Notes: generated by a model from the sequence alone, not told the origin. A stretch of DNA of 64,000 bases from Limosilactobacillus oris (GCF_025311495.1 NZ_CP104398.1:1860001-1924000), one strand, 5' to 3'; shown: positions 25,437 to 39,860, counted from the stretch's first letter. A program made the numbers and translations.

Positions 25437-27653
25437 TTACTTGTTTTCTGCTGGTGCTTCGGCTGGTTGGGTGGCACCGGCGGCAACGACGGTAATGTTG
25501 CCAGCAGAGTCTAGTTGGGCGGCTAAGTCGTGGACGTCACCGTGGTCAAGGACGTAGTCGGCAATCCGGTCTTCAATTTGTTCTTGGATTACCCGACGAA
25601 GAGGCCGAGCCCCCATCTTCGGATCGTAACCCAGGTCGACCAGCTTTTCGTCCACGTCATCCGGAACGGTAATGTGGAGGTCCTTTTCCTTTAGCATTCT
25701 GTTAACGTCATCGATCATCAGGTTGACGATCTTCATCAGGTCCTCCTTGGTGAGGGCGTTGAACTGGACGATGTCATCAAACCGGTTTAAGAACTCCGGC
25801 TTGAAGTAGTTGGTTAACTTGTCGATGATCGAGTGGGTCGAGCCAGCAGCTTCGGCTCCAAAACCAACACTGGCAACTGCATCGCCCGTTCCGGCGTTGG
25901 AAGTCATAATGATAATCGTGTCCTTGAAGCTAACAGTCCGGCCCTGGGAGTCAGTCAGTCGGCCGTCATCCAGGATTTGCAGGAACATGTGCATGACATC
26001 CGGGTGGGCCTTTTCCACTTCATCCAGCAGGATCAAGCTGTACGGGTGACGCCGAACTTGTTCAGTCAGCTGCCCGGCTTCTTCGTAACCAACGTAGCCA
26101 GGAGCTGCCCCAATCAACTTGGAAGTGGACGTCTTGTCCATGTATTCTGACATGTCAAAGCGAATCATGGCGTCCTTAGAACCAAAGAGCTGCTTAGCCA
26201 ATTGCTTAGCAGTTTCGGTCTTTCCGACCCCGGTTGGTCCAACGAAGAGGAAGGAACCAATTGGCCGACCGGACTTATTCAAGCCGATCCGGTTCCGCCG
26301 AATTGCCCGTGCCACCTTGTCAACGGCCTGGTTTTGGCCAATTACGTGGGCTTCCAGTTCCTTATCGAGGTCCCGTAGCTGGTTTTCTTCCTGCTGCTGG
26401 AGGTCACCAACGGGGATGTTGGTCTTTTCCTCGACAATCTTTTGCATATCCTGAGCAGTAACCGTTGCGGACTCCTCAGTGTGGTTTTCTTCGGCATCCT
26501 TCTTAGCCTTTTCCAGTCGGGTAACTTGGTCCCGGTAGAAGGCGGCCTTCTCGTAGTCCTGGTTGTCAACGGCTTGCTGCTTGTGCGCTTCGGCCGTGTG
26601 AATCTCGTTTTCAATCATGTTCGGGTCGGCCGTCTTCAGGGTCAGGTTCTTGCGCGAGCCAGCTTCGTCTAGGAGGTCGATCGCCTTGTCCGGCAGGAAG
26701 CGGTCCTGGATGTAGCGGTCAGAGAGCTTGGCAGCGGCAACGACCGCTTTGTCGGTGTACTTGACGTGGTGGTAGTCCTGGTAGCGGGCCTTGATTCCAT
26801 TCAAGATTTTGATGGTTTCGTCCACGGATGGTTCGTCGACTTCGACCGGTTGGAACCGGCGGGCGAGGGCTGCGTCCTTTTCAATCTTCCGGTATTCATT
26901 CAGGGTCGTCGCGCCGACTAATTGGAAGTCGCCACGGGCGAGGGCCGGCTTCAAAACGTTGCCAGCGTCCATGCCGCCCTCGGCATTTCCGGCACCCATA
27001 ATTTCATGGATTTCATCAATGAAGAGGATGATGTTCTTGTTTTTGCGAACTTCTTCCATTAATTGCTGCATCCGCTTTTCAAATTGGCCCCGAATTCCGG
27101 TCCCTTGAACTAAGGATACAACGTCTAAACGGATGATTTCCTTATTAGCCAGCTTTTCAGGAACTTGGCCGGAAACGATGGCCTGGGCGAGGCCTTCAAC
27201 TACGGCGGTCTTACCAACCCCGGCTTCACCGATTAGGACCGGGTTATTCTTGGTCCGCCGGTTTAAAATTTCAATGACCCGTTTAATTTCGTTGTCCCGG
27301 CCGATTACCGGGTCAATTTTACCCTGGCGCGCCATTTCAGTAAGGTTGATCCCGTATTGGCCGAGGATGCCCTTACCGCCACGCCGCCCGCCGGCTTGTT
27401 GCCCCTGGGGACCAGCGGCTTGACCATTCTGGCCGGCCGCCTGGCTTTGCATATCGTTCATTGCGTTCATAAAGTCTTCGAGACTTCCAAAGTTAAAGTT
27501 ATTCATTCCGTTACCTCCGTTCATCAGATTAGTTTGGAGATTTTGTAATTTTTGGTAGCATTGTTGGCAGAGGTCAATTTGCACCCGCTGACCATTAAAG
27601 TTCATTTGTAGGTGGATTGATGCGGGATTTTGATGACAATTTTGACAGAGCAT
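25437..27653 (-). CDS. clpE: ClpE-type ATP-dependent protease ATPase subunit
   Basis: A 738-residue Hsp100 ATPase that unfolds damaged proteins for ClpP. The N-terminal zinc finger (Cys3, Cys6, Cys29, Cys32) is diagnostic of ClpE rather than ClpC. Two AAA modules follow: Walker A GEAGVGKT near residue 145 and GPTGVGKT near 465. A UVR/coiled-coil segment [13 protein letters not shown] lies between them. A CtsR box sits in its promoter (27692-27709). Single gene; the last 12 residues are Ala/Pro/Glu rich. Confidence 0.95.
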   Translation of the reverse strand: MLCQNCHQNPASIHLQMNFNGQRVQIDLCQQCYQKLQNLQTNLMNGGNGMNNFNFGSLEDFMNAMNDMQSQAAGQNGQAAGPQGQQAGGRRGGKGILGQYGINLTEMARQGKIDPVIGRDNEIKRVIEILNRRTKNNPVLIGEAGVGKTAVVEGLAQAIVSGQVPEKLANKEIIRLDVVSLVQGTGIRGQFEKRMQQLMEEVRKNKNIILFIDEIHEIMGAGNAEGGMDAGNVLKPALARGDFQLVGATTLNEYRKIEKDAALARRFQPVEVDEPSVDETIKILNGIKARYQDYHHVKYTDKAVVAAAKLSDRYIQDRFLPDKAIDLLDEAGSRKNLTLKTADPNMIENEIHTAEAHKQQAVDNQDYEKAAFYRDQVTRLEKAKKDAEENHTEESATVTAQDMQKIVEEKTNIPVGDLQQQEENQLRDLDKELEAHVIGQNQAVDKVARAIRRNRIGLNKSGRPIGSFLFVGPTGVGKTETAKQLAKQLFGSKDAMIRFDMSEYMDKTSTSKLIGAAPGYVGYEEAGQLTEQVRRHPYSLILLDEVEKAHPDVMHMFLQILDDGRLTDSQGRTVSFKDTIIIMTSNAGTGDAVASVGFGAEAAGSTHSIIDKLTNYFKPEFLNRFDDIVQFNALTKEDLMKIVNLMIDDVNRMLKEKDLHITVPDDVDEKLVDLGYDPKMGARPLRRVIQEQIEDRIADYVLDHGDVHDLAAQLDSAGNITVVAAGATQPAEAPAENK

Positions 27654-27691
27654 CAGGTAAATACCTCCTTGATAAAATCATGGCAAAAAAT

Positions 27692-27709
27692 GTTTGACCA
27701 TTCTTGACT
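27692..27709 (-). promoter_or_regulatory. CtsR operator upstream of clpE
   Basis: On the minus strand AGTCAAGAATGGTCAAAC, a tandem heptad like the CtsR consensus (A/G)GTCAAANANA(G)GTCAAA, placed between the start codon and the -10 TATAAT (about 27714-27724). This indicates CtsR heat-shock control of clpE. Confidence 0.8.
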
Positions 27710-27920
27710 ATTGATTATATTATACTTACTTTTTATTACAGCGCAAGTCAAGTGTCTCGACCTGGCTAAAAAATACCGCCTGCTTGATTGCAGAGGTGAT
27801 ATGGCCTTTCTAATCAGGAAAAGCAGCTGATTTAGCATTATTTTAGCACTCTTCAAGTGAGTTTGCTAAAGAGGGTCACTCAGGGGTCGTGTATAATAGA
27901 AGAAAAATGGAGGCGAGAAG

Positions 27921-28106
27921 ATGGCAGAACAAGATTATCAACAGCTCCTCGACGACTTGCGGGCAGGGAAAATCGACCAGTTTGAAATTGGACCAGAGCA
28001 GTTTCAGGAATTTCAGCCGGTCTACCACTCATATCCCTACCGGACCCAAATTGTGGGGAAGGCGCACATTGGCGGTAAAATCATCTACCGGTTGGTAAAG
28101 CGATAA
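27921..28106 (+). CDS. Small conserved hypothetical protein
   Basis: A 61-residue acidic protein with a conserved-looking pattern FQPVYHSYPYRTQIVGKAHIGGKIIYRLVKR. GGAGG lies 7 bases before the ATG and a TATAAT box about 30 bases upstream. No domain recognised; its position between clpE and ptsH is not informative. Confidence 0.65.
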   Translation: MAEQDYQQLLDDLRAGKIDQFEIGPEQFQEFQPVYHSYPYRTQIVGKAHIGGKIIYRLVKR

Positions 28107-28224
28107 GTGCCCCGGACTCGCTTGTATTTACCGCTTACAATTGCTAAAATATATCTATCGAGGTGTATCGGTGGTAGAATAATCACTGATAAAAGTAAAT
28201 CTGCTCGAAGGAGACTGATTAATA

Positions 28225-28491
28225 ATGGAAAAACGCGATTTTACTATTACTGCTGAAACTGGTATCCACGCACGTCCAGCAACGATCTTGGTACAAGCTG
28301 CTTCCAAGTTTGCTTCAGACGTTACCCTGTCATACGAGGGCAAGAGCGTTAACCTGAAGTCCATCATGGGTGTAATGTCACTTGGTGTGGGCCAAAACGC
28401 CAACGTTACCATCACCGCAAGTGGGGATGACGAAAAGGAAGCCCTGGATGCCGTTGCTGAAACAATGAAGAAGGAAGGATTGACTGACTAA
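28225..28491 (+). CDS. ptsH: PTS phosphocarrier protein HPr
   Basis: An 88-residue HPr. His15 in GIHARPA takes phosphate from Enzyme I; Ser46 in [10 protein letters not shown] is the HPr-kinase site that makes P-Ser-HPr, the CcpA co-repressor. Length and both sites are typical. AAGGAG precedes the ATG. Its stop codon overlaps the ptsI start by one base, so the two are translated together. Confidence 0.97.
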   Translation: MEKRDFTITAETGIHARPATILVQAASKFASDVTLSYEGKSVNLKSIMGVMSLGVGQNANVTITASGDDEKEALDAVAETMKKEGLTD

Positions 28492-30221
28492 TGTCTTTAC
28501 TGCTAAATGGGTTGGCAGCGAGCAACGGGATTGCAATTGCTCCTGCCTACCTGTTAGTGGGGTCAGATCTGCCTGTTCAAAAACAGCATACTAATGATAA
28601 GGATCATGAGGTCACGCGGCTTCATGATTCTTTTGCGTTCAGCCGCCAGGAACTTCGCCGCATTCGTGACCAGGCCCACGAACGATTAGGGCAGCGGGCG
28701 GCCGCTGTGGTAGATACCCAATTAGCAATGCTGGGGGATCCGGCCCTCTTTGCGATGATGCGGCAAGAGATTATGCAGTCCGGGGTGACTGCGGAGTGGG
28801 CGGTCAAGCAGACCGCGGATCACTACCTAACCATTTTTGAAAAGCAAAATGACAATGATTACTTGCAGGCGCGGGGGACGGCCATGCGGGATGTTGCCAA
28901 ACGGCTGCTAAGCCACTTAATGGCGGTGGAACTTCCGGATCCGCAAAAGCTGGACCACCGGGCAATTATTGTTGCCGCAAACATCACTCCGACCGACACC
29001 GCCCAATTTGACCGGCGCTATGTCGCTGGGTTGGTTACTGATACAGGGGGCCGGACCTCACACTTTACCATTATGAGTCGGACCCTTTCGCTGCCGGTCG
29101 TTGTCGGGACAAAAACCGCAACGACGGAAATCCAAAACGGTGACCTCCTCATTGTCGATGGCATTCACGGCAAGGTAATCGTCCGGCCAACGGAGGAAGA
29201 GCTTGAGCAATACCGCTTACTGGCTGGCAAGTTTGCCCGGGAGCAGGAAGCCTGGGGAGCGGTTCGGAACCAGCAGACAATTAGTGCGGACGGCCGGCAC
29301 TTTGAAGTTGCTGCCAACGTGGGCACCCTGGCGGATATGGAGGATGCTCGGAAGAACGGCGCCGAGGGGATTGGCCTTCTTCGGACCGAGTTCTTATACA
29401 TGAACCAGTCCCGCTTGCCGAGTGAGGAGGAACAGTTTCGCGCCTACAAGCAATTTGTCGCGGGGATGAATGAAAAACGGGTGGTTGCCCGCACCCTCGA
29501 TGTTGGGGGAGACAAGCGGCTGGGGATGGTCCCGCTGCCGAGCGAGGCGAACCCCTATCTTGGTTTTCGCGCTATTCGGATTGGGTTAGCCCGCCCGGAA
29601 ATTTTGCGTCCCCAATTGCGGGCCCTGCTCCGGGCGTCTGTTTACGGCCGGCTGGCGATTATGTTTCCGATGGTGGCAACGTTAGAAGAGTTTCACCAGG
29701 CCCGGGCAATTTTGGAGGAAGAACGGGCTCAACTTAGTTCGGCGGGGGTTCCACTGGCCCAGAACGTTGAGCTGGGGATGATGCTGGAAATTCCCGCGGT
29801 TGCCATGATGGCGGATATTTTTGCCCCGGAGGTCGACTTCTTTAGCATCGGCAGCAACGACCTGATTCAATACCTGTTCGCGGCGGACCGGGGGAACCCA
29901 CGGGTGGCCTACCTTTATCAAGAGTTGCACCCCGCAGTCTTGCGGACGGTCAAACGAGTGATTGACGCCGCCCATGCTGAAGGAAAGTGGGTTGGAATGT
30001 GCGGTGAAATGGCAGGGAACCCGTTGGCCGCCCCCTTATTAATGGGGATGGGGCTAGATGAGTTTTCAATGAATAGCAACCGGATCTTACAAATTCGGTC
30101 CCTGATTAAGAAAATGAACACCCGCCAGCTGCAACCGCTTGTGCACCGGGCGTTGAATGCACAAAGCGCTCCGGAAGTGGCGGAGCTGGTTCGCACAGCG
30201 CTTCCGGAACTCAATAGATAG
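28491..30221 (+). CDS. ptsI: Phosphoenolpyruvate-protein phosphotransferase (Enzyme I)
   Basis: A 576-residue cytosolic enzyme that moves phosphate from PEP to HPr. The phosphohistidine motif TGGRTSHFTIMSRTLSLPVVVG is near residue 190; the PEP-binding half has EGIGLLRTEFLYM near 300, DVGGDKRLGM and FSIGSNDLIQY, and the redox-conserved GMCGEMAG near 500. The ATG shares one base with the HPr stop. A strong terminator follows. Confidence 0.97.
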   Translation: MSLLLNGLAASNGIAIAPAYLLVGSDLPVQKQHTNDKDHEVTRLHDSFAFSRQELRRIRDQAHERLGQRAAAVVDTQLAMLGDPALFAMMRQEIMQSGVTAEWAVKQTADHYLTIFEKQNDNDYLQARGTAMRDVAKRLLSHLMAVELPDPQKLDHRAIIVAANITPTDTAQFDRRYVAGLVTDTGGRTSHFTIMSRTLSLPVVVGTKTATTEIQNGDLLIVDGIHGKVIVRPTEEELEQYRLLAGKFAREQEAWGAVRNQQTISADGRHFEVAANVGTLADMEDARKNGAEGIGLLRTEFLYMNQSRLPSEEEQFRAYKQFVAGMNEKRVVARTLDVGGDKRLGMVPLPSEANPYLGFRAIRIGLARPEILRPQLRALLRASVYGRLAIMFPMVATLEEFHQARAILEEERAQLSSAGVPLAQNVELGMMLEIPAVAMMADIFAPEVDFFSIGSNDLIQYLFAADRGNPRVAYLYQELHPAVLRTVKRVIDAAHAEGKWVGMCGEMAGNPLAAPLLMGMGLDEFSMNSNRILQIRSLIKKMNTRQLQPLVHRALNAQSAPEVAELVRTALPELNR

Positions 30222-30265
30222 GAAGGACGGGAGCTGACTTTTCAATAAGGGCAGCCTGTCAAACT

Positions 30266-30321
30266 AAACAACAACCAGGAGATGAGCCGTTACCAGCCAA
30301 TCACCTGGTTGTTTGTTTTAA
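30266..30321 (+). terminator. Terminator of ptsHI
   Basis: AACAACCAGG / CCTGGTTGTT stem with a long internal loop, then TGTTTT. Confidence 0.75.
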
Positions 30322-30391
30322 GAAAGACTTAATCCATCCATCAGAGCTTGTCGCTTGTGGTAATTCATCTTACAATAAAAAATACGGGTCT

Positions 30392-30420
30392 TTGCTAAAG
30401 AAAGATGCATTTAGTATAAT
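30392..30420 (+). promoter_or_regulatory. Sigma-A promoter of the glycosyltransferase operon
   Basis: TTGCTA (30392-30397), 17-base spacer, TATAAT (30415-30420), 43 bases before the GTG start. Near-consensus. Confidence 0.75.
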
Positions 30421-30462
30421 AGCTAATATTATGGACGAAAATAATAGATGGGAGCAGTTAGT

Positions 30463-31680
30463 GTGAATATCGGTCTTTTTACAGATACATATTTTCCGCA
30501 GGTCAGCGGGGTGGCGACGTCGATCAAGACCCTCCGTGACGAGTTAACTGCTCAGGGACACAACGTATACATCTTTACGACCACTGATCCCAAGGCAAAG
30601 GAGGATGATGTTGAGGCGGGAATTTACCGCTTCCCGAGCATCCCCTTTGTCTCTTTTACTGAGCGCCGAATTGCGGTGCGCGGAGCCTTTCGGGCAGTCC
30701 ACTTGGCAAAGAAGTTTCAGCTAGACGTGGTTCATAACCAGACCGAGTTTGCGCTGGGGATGATGGGCAAGATAGTTGCGCACGAGTTGAAAATTCCGTG
30801 CTTGCATACTTATCACACGATGTACCAGGACTACCTCCACTACATTGCAAATGGTCACATTGTTAAGCCTAAGAATGTAGCGACCTATGCCCGACTCTAC
30901 ATGAAAAACATGGATGGAATCGTGGCTCCAAGTGAGCGGGTGCTAGATACGCTCCGTTCGTACGGGATTAGTGCGCCGATTCGGATCATTCCCACCGGAA
31001 TTAACTTACGGGTTTACCAGCAGTGGGATTCTCCCGCGGAGCTGGCGGCCCTACGGGAAAAGTACGGTTATGAGCCGGATACGCCGGTCCTGTTGTCACT
31101 TAGCCGGCTGGCTTACGAAAAGAATATTCATGCGCTGATTGAGGCGATGCCAGATATTCTGGCCCAGGATCCCCGGACCCAGCTGCTGATTGTTGGGGAT
31201 GGTCCGGCCCGGACTACTTTGGAACGGCAGGTTCGGCAGATGAAGCTAACTGACCACGTTCAATTTGCTGGTGAGATTAAAAACGCGGACGTCCATCATT
31301 ATTACCAGATGGCGGACGTTTTCGTGTCAGCCTCGGATTCGGAGTCTCAGGGCTTGACCTATGATGAGGCCCTGGCTTCCGATCTGCCAATTGTAGTGAT
31401 GCGGAGCGTGTACACGGATGAGCTGATTGATGATCCGGCGATTGGGGTTAGTTTCCAAAAACGGGCAGACCTGGTAAAGGGAGTTCATTACTACCTTAAC
31501 CATCCTGCCAGTCAGGAATCCCATGCTCGCCGCCAGGAAAAACTTCACGCGATTTCGGCAGAGGTGTTTGCAAAACGGGTGGTCGCTTTTTATAATGACT
31601 GCCAGGAACAGCTTGCGGCAGAAGAAGCGGCGAAAGCCCACCATCATTCTCGTCGTCTATTTCATCGTTCAAGGAGTTAG
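30463..31680 (+). CDS. GT4 glycosyltransferase, probable diacylglycerol glucosyltransferase
   Basis: A 405-residue GT-B enzyme: N-terminal FTDTYFPQVSGVATSI, acceptor loop MYQDYLHYIA, and C-terminal nucleotide-sugar site SASDSESQGLTYDEALAS, the EX7E of family GT4. These patterns fit the alpha-monoglucosyl-diacylglycerol synthases that start glycolipid anchors of lipoteichoic acid. GTG 30463 was chosen, with GGGAG six bases before it; ATG 30448 has no ribosome site. The next gene begins three bases after the stop. Confidence 0.85.
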   Translation: MNIGLFTDTYFPQVSGVATSIKTLRDELTAQGHNVYIFTTTDPKAKEDDVEAGIYRFPSIPFVSFTERRIAVRGAFRAVHLAKKFQLDVVHNQTEFALGMMGKIVAHELKIPCLHTYHTMYQDYLHYIANGHIVKPKNVATYARLYMKNMDGIVAPSERVLDTLRSYGISAPIRIIPTGINLRVYQQWDSPAELAALREKYGYEPDTPVLLSLSRLAYEKNIHALIEAMPDILAQDPRTQLLIVGDGPARTTLERQVRQMKLTDHVQFAGEIKNADVHHYYQMADVFVSASDSESQGLTYDEALASDLPIVVMRSVYTDELIDDPAIGVSFQKRADLVKGVHYYLNHPASQESHARRQEKLHAISAEVFAKRVVAFYNDCQEQLAAEEAAKAHHHSRRLFHRSRS

Positions 31681-31682
31681 TG

Positions 31683-32714
31683 ATGATTAAGATTACAATG
31701 TTTTCGTCTGCTGATAAGGTAGCTGGCCAGGGGGTCGGCAGTGCCTACCTGGAATTGGTCAACCTGCTACGGAGCCGGTGCCAAGACCAATTGGACATCC
31801 AGATCAACCACTACCGAGAAAGCGACATTAGTCATTACCACACAATTGATTTACCCTTCTATTTTTCGACGTTTTCCAAAAAGCGGGGCCGAAAAATCGG
31901 CTACGTTCACTTCTTGCCGGAAACACTGGAGGGGAGTTTAAAAATCCCACAGCCTTTTCGTGGGATTTTTTACCATTATGTCATTGCCTTTTATAAACGA
32001 ATGGACCATTTAGTGGTGGTTAACCCGTCTTTTATTGATAAGTTAACCGCTTATGGTATTCCCCGCCAGAAAATTACCTATATTCCAAATTTTGTTGACG
32101 CCAAACGTTTCCACCCGGTGGATGCAAGCCAGCGTGCGCAATTGCGGCGTCATTACCACCTGCCTGCGGATAAGTTTGTCGTTTTAGGTTCGGGGCAGGT
32201 ACAGGAACGCAAGGGAGTACCGGACTTTATTACCTTGGCGCGGCAGAATCCAGACGTTCAGTTTATTTGGGCCGGGGGCTTTTCCTTTGGACGGTTGACG
32301 GACGGCTATACAGAGTTGAAAAAAGTTGTCGATAACCCGCCAAGCAACCTGCTTTTTACCGGAATCGTTAGCCGGGACGAAATTGCCGATCTAAATAACC
32401 TAGCGGACTTGTTTTTGCTCCCTTCTTATAATGAACTTTTCCCAATGTCGGTCTTAGAAGCGTTTAGCTGTGGGACCCCAGTAATGCTGCGGGACCTTGA
32501 CCTGTATCATTCAATCATTGCTGGTGACTACGAGCCGGCTAAGGATGTGGATGAGATGCAGGTAAAACTGACCCTCTTACGAAATGACCCGGCGCGGCTG
32601 GCTCATTGGCAGGAGCAGGCTCATCGGGCGGCCCAACGCTACTCGGAGGATCATTTAGCAAAGGTTTGGCTTGCCTTTTACCAAAGCCAGGTAAAGGAGG
32701 GCCAGCATGAGTAG
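31683..32714 (+). CDS. GT4 glycosyltransferase, probable second glycolipid sugar transferase
   Basis: A 343-residue GT4 enzyme with a recognisable C-terminal domain: GSGQVQERKGVPDF, FTGIVSRDEIADLNNLADLFLLPSYNELFPMSVLEAFSCG. AAGGAG in the end of the upstream gene is its ribosome site. The order monoglucosyl-DAG synthase, second GT and a lipid flippase-like protein matches glycolipid operons of lactobacilli and enterococci, so it likely adds the second hexose. Ends with an 8-base overlap into the following gene. Confidence 0.82.
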   Translation: MIKITMFSSADKVAGQGVGSAYLELVNLLRSRCQDQLDIQINHYRESDISHYHTIDLPFYFSTFSKKRGRKIGYVHFLPETLEGSLKIPQPFRGIFYHYVIAFYKRMDHLVVVNPSFIDKLTAYGIPRQKITYIPNFVDAKRFHPVDASQRAQLRRHYHLPADKFVVLGSGQVQERKGVPDFITLARQNPDVQFIWAGGFSFGRLTDGYTELKKVVDNPPSNLLFTGIVSRDEIADLNNLADLFLLPSYNELFPMSVLEAFSCGTPVMLRDLDLYHSIIAGDYEPAKDVDEMQVKLTLLRNDPARLAHWQEQAHRAAQRYSEDHLAKVWLAFYQSQVKEGQHE

Positions 32715-33726
32715 GAAAAATTGGCTCGCTCTGGTTGCGATGCTGCTGATTGGTGGGGGGATCGTTGCCTACTCCCTACGGACCGTCAACCTCCGCTTAC
32801 TGATCCAGGACTTTTTTACCCTTAACTGGTGGTGGATGCTGGTTGCATTAGCCTGTATTTGTCTTTACCTAATTCTAGAGGGGGTCGTGGTGAAGATTTT
32901 TATGAATAACCGTCATGCTGACTTTACCTGGAAAGATGCGCTGCGGTTGCCCCCGATTGAGCAGCTCTTTAACGGGATTACGCCCTTTTCCACCGGGGGT
33001 CAGCCTGCCCAGCTTGTAGCAATGCTGCAGTGTGGCGTTGACGGGGGACTGGCAAGCTCGGTTCTCTTGATGAAGTTCGTGGTTTTCCAAGCGATGATCG
33101 TGATTAACTTCCTGGTCAGCTTACTGATTGGTTTCCACTTTATCGCAGAAAAACTCCATGCGTTATCACTGCTGGTATTGCTGGGGTTTGTTATCCACTT
33201 GGCGGTGATCGTCGGTTTGCTGCTGGTGATGTACTGGTACGGATTCACCAAGCGGGCCCTGAACTTGTTGATTAAACCCTGCGCCTGGTTTATGAAACCG
33301 CAACGGTACGAGCGACTACGAATTTCTTTGAATGAAAAGGTGGACTCTTTTTATCAGGAAAGTCTCCGCATGAAGGAAGAATACGGGAAGATGGCTAAGG
33401 TCTGCCTGGTAACGTTGTGCCAGCTGTTTTTCTATTATGCGATTCCATACTTCATTATGCTGGCACTTGGGGTTCACGGAATGAACTTTATAATGGTGAT
33501 TAGCCTCCATGTGCTTATTTTCATGATCATTTCGCTCTTCCCAATTCCGGGAGGAGCAGGTGGGGCAGAGTACTCATTCTCCGTTCTTTTTGCCAGCTTT
33601 ATTGGTTCTGGTACTAAGCTAGTGTTGGCGATGATTTTGTGGCGGCTGTTGACGTACTATTTCGGGATGTTCGCCGGGATGGTTGCATTGTTTATTAAAC
33701 CAGATAAAATTAAACATGAAGATTAG
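32707..33726 (+). CDS. Lysylphosphatidylglycerol-synthetase-TM/flippase-like protein
   Basis: A 339-residue protein with about eight hydrophobic helices and the conserved EQLFNGITPFSTGGQPAQ of UPF0104/YbhN-type proteins, and late FPIPGGAGGAEYSF. It lacks the soluble synthetase domain of MprF. Members are linked to lipid or glycolipid movement across membranes; here it is the third gene of the glycolipid operon with an 8-base overlap. A role in transferring the glycolipid outward is inferred from context. Confidence 0.8.
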   Translation: MSRKNWLALVAMLLIGGGIVAYSLRTVNLRLLIQDFFTLNWWWMLVALACICLYLILEGVVVKIFMNNRHADFTWKDALRLPPIEQLFNGITPFSTGGQPAQLVAMLQCGVDGGLASSVLLMKFVVFQAMIVINFLVSLLIGFHFIAEKLHALSLLVLLGFVIHLAVIVGLLLVMYWYGFTKRALNLLIKPCAWFMKPQRYERLRISLNEKVDSFYQESLRMKEEYGKMAKVCLVTLCQLFFYYAIPYFIMLALGVHGMNFIMVISLHVLIFMIISLFPIPGGAGGAEYSFSVLFASFIGSGTKLVLAMILWRLLTYYFGMFAGMVALFIKPDKIKHED

Positions 33727-33774
33727 CGGTTGGGGATGTTCTCCAGCCCTTTTTAGTTAAGGAGGATTGACTTA

Positions 33775-34023
33775 GTGGAAGAATCAATGTTGCTGCCGAT
33801 TGTTCGCCGCCTCAATGCGATGCGGTGTGATACAAGCGGGAAAAGACAGCGTCGGATGTTTGAACAGTTTGGAATTCCGGTTTGCGAAGTGACCTATGTT
33901 CGTGAAAGCGATGAGTTTATTTTTGTGCGTTTCCGTCCACAGGAACGGTTCTGCTTTGACAGCATTGACTTAACGGCGATTGAAGTTTACGACAGTTTAT
34001 ATGAACTGCGGCATACTTTTTAA
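33775..34023 (+). CDS. YkuJ/DUF1797-like small protein
   Basis: An 82-residue protein with the DUF1797 pattern VRRLNAM near the N terminus, RMFEQFG, FVRFRPQERFCFDSIDLTAIEVYDSLYEL at the C terminus. GTG start with AAGGAGG nine bases before it. Function not established for the family. It ends just before the rRNA promoters. Confidence 0.75.
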   Translation: MEESMLLPIVRRLNAMRCDTSGKRQRRMFEQFGIPVCEVTYVRESDEFIFVRFRPQERFCFDSIDLTAIEVYDSLYELRHTF

Positions 34024-34037
34024 ATTCAAAAAAAGTG

Positions 34038-34066
34038 TTGACGAACAGGGGAATGCCTGGTATATT
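34038..34066 (+). promoter_or_regulatory. rRNA operon promoter P1
   Basis: TTGACG, 17-base spacer, TATATT. First of three sites in line ahead of the 16S gene. Confidence 0.8.
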
Positions 34067-34113
34067 ATTACTTGCTGTTACGGAGCAGTGTGATTGATGC
34101 TTCAAAATAGTTG

Positions 34114-34142
34114 TTGACAGAGATTTACATCTTTGTTACCAT
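34114..34142 (+). promoter_or_regulatory. rRNA operon promoter P2
   Basis: TTGACA, 17-base spacer, TACCAT. Confidence 0.7.
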
Positions 34143-34191
34143 GAATGAGTTGTCTTGTGAGATGATAATCAAGAATCGTTAAAAGTTGTTC

Positions 34192-34220
34192 TTGACATCA
34201 AATCACCTTGATGATAAAAT
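34192..34220 (+). promoter_or_regulatory. rRNA operon promoter P3
   Basis: TTGACA, 17-base spacer, TAAAAT. A small hairpin (AGCTGTC/GACAGCT, about 34226-34243) follows, in the usual place of leader antitermination signals. Confidence 0.8.
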
Positions 34221-34383
34221 ATAAAAGCTGTCTGATGACAGCTTGGTAGACCTTTGAAAACTGAACAAAGTTTCGACGAATCAAATGTGTAGGGTCTTCG
34301 GTCACTTCGGTGATTGAAGCAAAAACATTTGCGAAGTCAATTCGCTTAATTAATTTGAAATAGAGCTATTCAAGTTCTTATAT

Positions 34384-35966
<1,583 letters not shown>

Positions 35967-36043
35967 ATAAAACGGAACCTGCACATAGTTGAAACTTTGT
36001 TTAGTTTTGAGAGGTTTACCTTTCAAAACGAAGACGCTTATTT

Positions 36044-36114
36044 GGGCCTATAGCTCAGTTGGTTTAGAGCGCACGCCTGATAAGGGGGGGGTGGTGGTTT
36101 AATTCCTTTTAGGC
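36044..36114 (+). tRNA. tRNA-Ile(GAT), corrupted 3' half
   Basis: GGGCCTATAGCTCAGTTGG with D-arm and anticodon arm start ..GCCTGATAAG, clearly tRNA-Ile with an extra T in the D loop. From 36083 the sequence turns into runs of G and T and the TψC arm is only partly recognisable. Probably sequence error rather than a real gene defect. Confidence 0.6.
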
Positions 36115-36195
36115 CTTTTTTTTGGGGGTTTTGTTCGGGGGGGGGGGCCTTTTTTGTAAGGGGGGGGGTTTGTTTTTTCCCTTTTTTTTTTTTTG
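36083..36195. other. Low-quality or chimeric spacer sequence
   Basis: Nearly pure runs of G and T, including about nine G and twelve T in a row, at the exact place where tRNA-Ile and tRNA-Ala of a long 16S-23S spacer would lie. It resembles collapsed consensus from rRNA operons with different spacers. No feature should be called in it. Confidence 0.85.
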
Positions 36196-36334
36196 AGCTT
36201 GTACTTTGAAAACTAAATAATATCTAATTTCTTTTTATTGAAAACAATAAACCGAGAACACCGCGTTATTTGAGTTTAATTAACGAAATAATCGCTAACT
36301 CAATTAATCAGGGTGATCACGAAGTGATCATCAA

Positions 36335-39258
<2,924 letters not shown>

Positions 39259-39340
39259 GGCAAAGCGGAAAGGTTTGTTGGAAAGGGATAGATATTGTTT
39301 AGTTTTGAGAGCGCAAGCTCTCATCTCGGAAGAGATGAAG

Positions 39341-39457
39341 TGTGGTGATGATGGCTTGAAGGATACACCTGTTCCCATGCCGAACACAGAAGTTAAGCTT
39401 CAACACGCCGAAAGTAGTTGGGGGATCGCTCCCTGCGAGGATAGGACGTTGCCACGC
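39341..39457 (+). rRNA. 5S ribosomal RNA
   Basis: A 117-base gene with the CCTGTTCCCATGCCGAACAC core and paired ends TGTGG / CCACGC, about 80 bases after 23S. Confidence 0.93.
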
Positions 39458-39503
39458 GATTGACGGACTTTGGCACCTGGCTTTGTGCCGGGGTTCGGAT
39501 ACT

Positions 39504-39595
39504 GGAGAGTTGTCCGAGTTGGCCGAAGGAGCAGCATTGGAAATGCTGTATACGGGTTAAAGCCTGTATCAAGGGTTCGAATCCCTTACTCTCCG
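39504..39595 (+). tRNA. tRNA-Ser(GGA)
   Basis: 92 bases with a long variable arm; anticodon GGA in ATTGGAAAT; 7-bp acceptor GGAGAGT/ACTCTCC. No encoded CCA. Confidence 0.93.
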
Positions 39596-39599
39596 TTAT

Positions 39600-39671
39600 G
39601 ACCCGTTAGTCAAGTGGTTAAGACACCAGCCTTTCACGCTGGTATCGTGGGTTCAAATCCCGCACGGGTCA
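39600..39671 (+). tRNA. tRNA-Glu(TTC)
   Basis: 72 bases, anticodon TTC, acceptor GACCCGT/ACGGGTC, no encoded CCA. Confidence 0.93.
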
Positions 39672-39676
39672 CTTTT

Positions 39677-39749
39677 GGAGGATTAGCTCAGTTGGGAGAG
39701 CGTCTGCCTTACAAGCAGAGGGTCACAGGTTCGAGCCCTGTATCCTCCA
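39677..39749 (+). tRNA. tRNA-Val(TAC)
   Basis: 73 bases, anticodon TAC in CTTACAA, acceptor GGAGGAT/ATCCTCC, no encoded CCA. Confidence 0.92.
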
Positions 39750-39782
39750 TTAACAACTTAATAGTTGTTACCCATACACGAT

Positions 39783-39855
39783 GGCTCGGTAGCTCAGTTG
39801 GTAGAGCAACGGATTGAAGCTCCGTGTGTCGGCGGTTCGATTCCGTCCCGCGCCA
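39783..39855 (+). tRNA. tRNA-Phe(GAA)
   Basis: 73 bases, anticodon GAA in the loop TTGAAGC. The acceptor GGCTCGG/CCGCGCC has a T/C mismatch at the fourth pair, which is unusual. No encoded CCA. Confidence 0.88.
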
Positions 39856-39860
39856 TTTAT

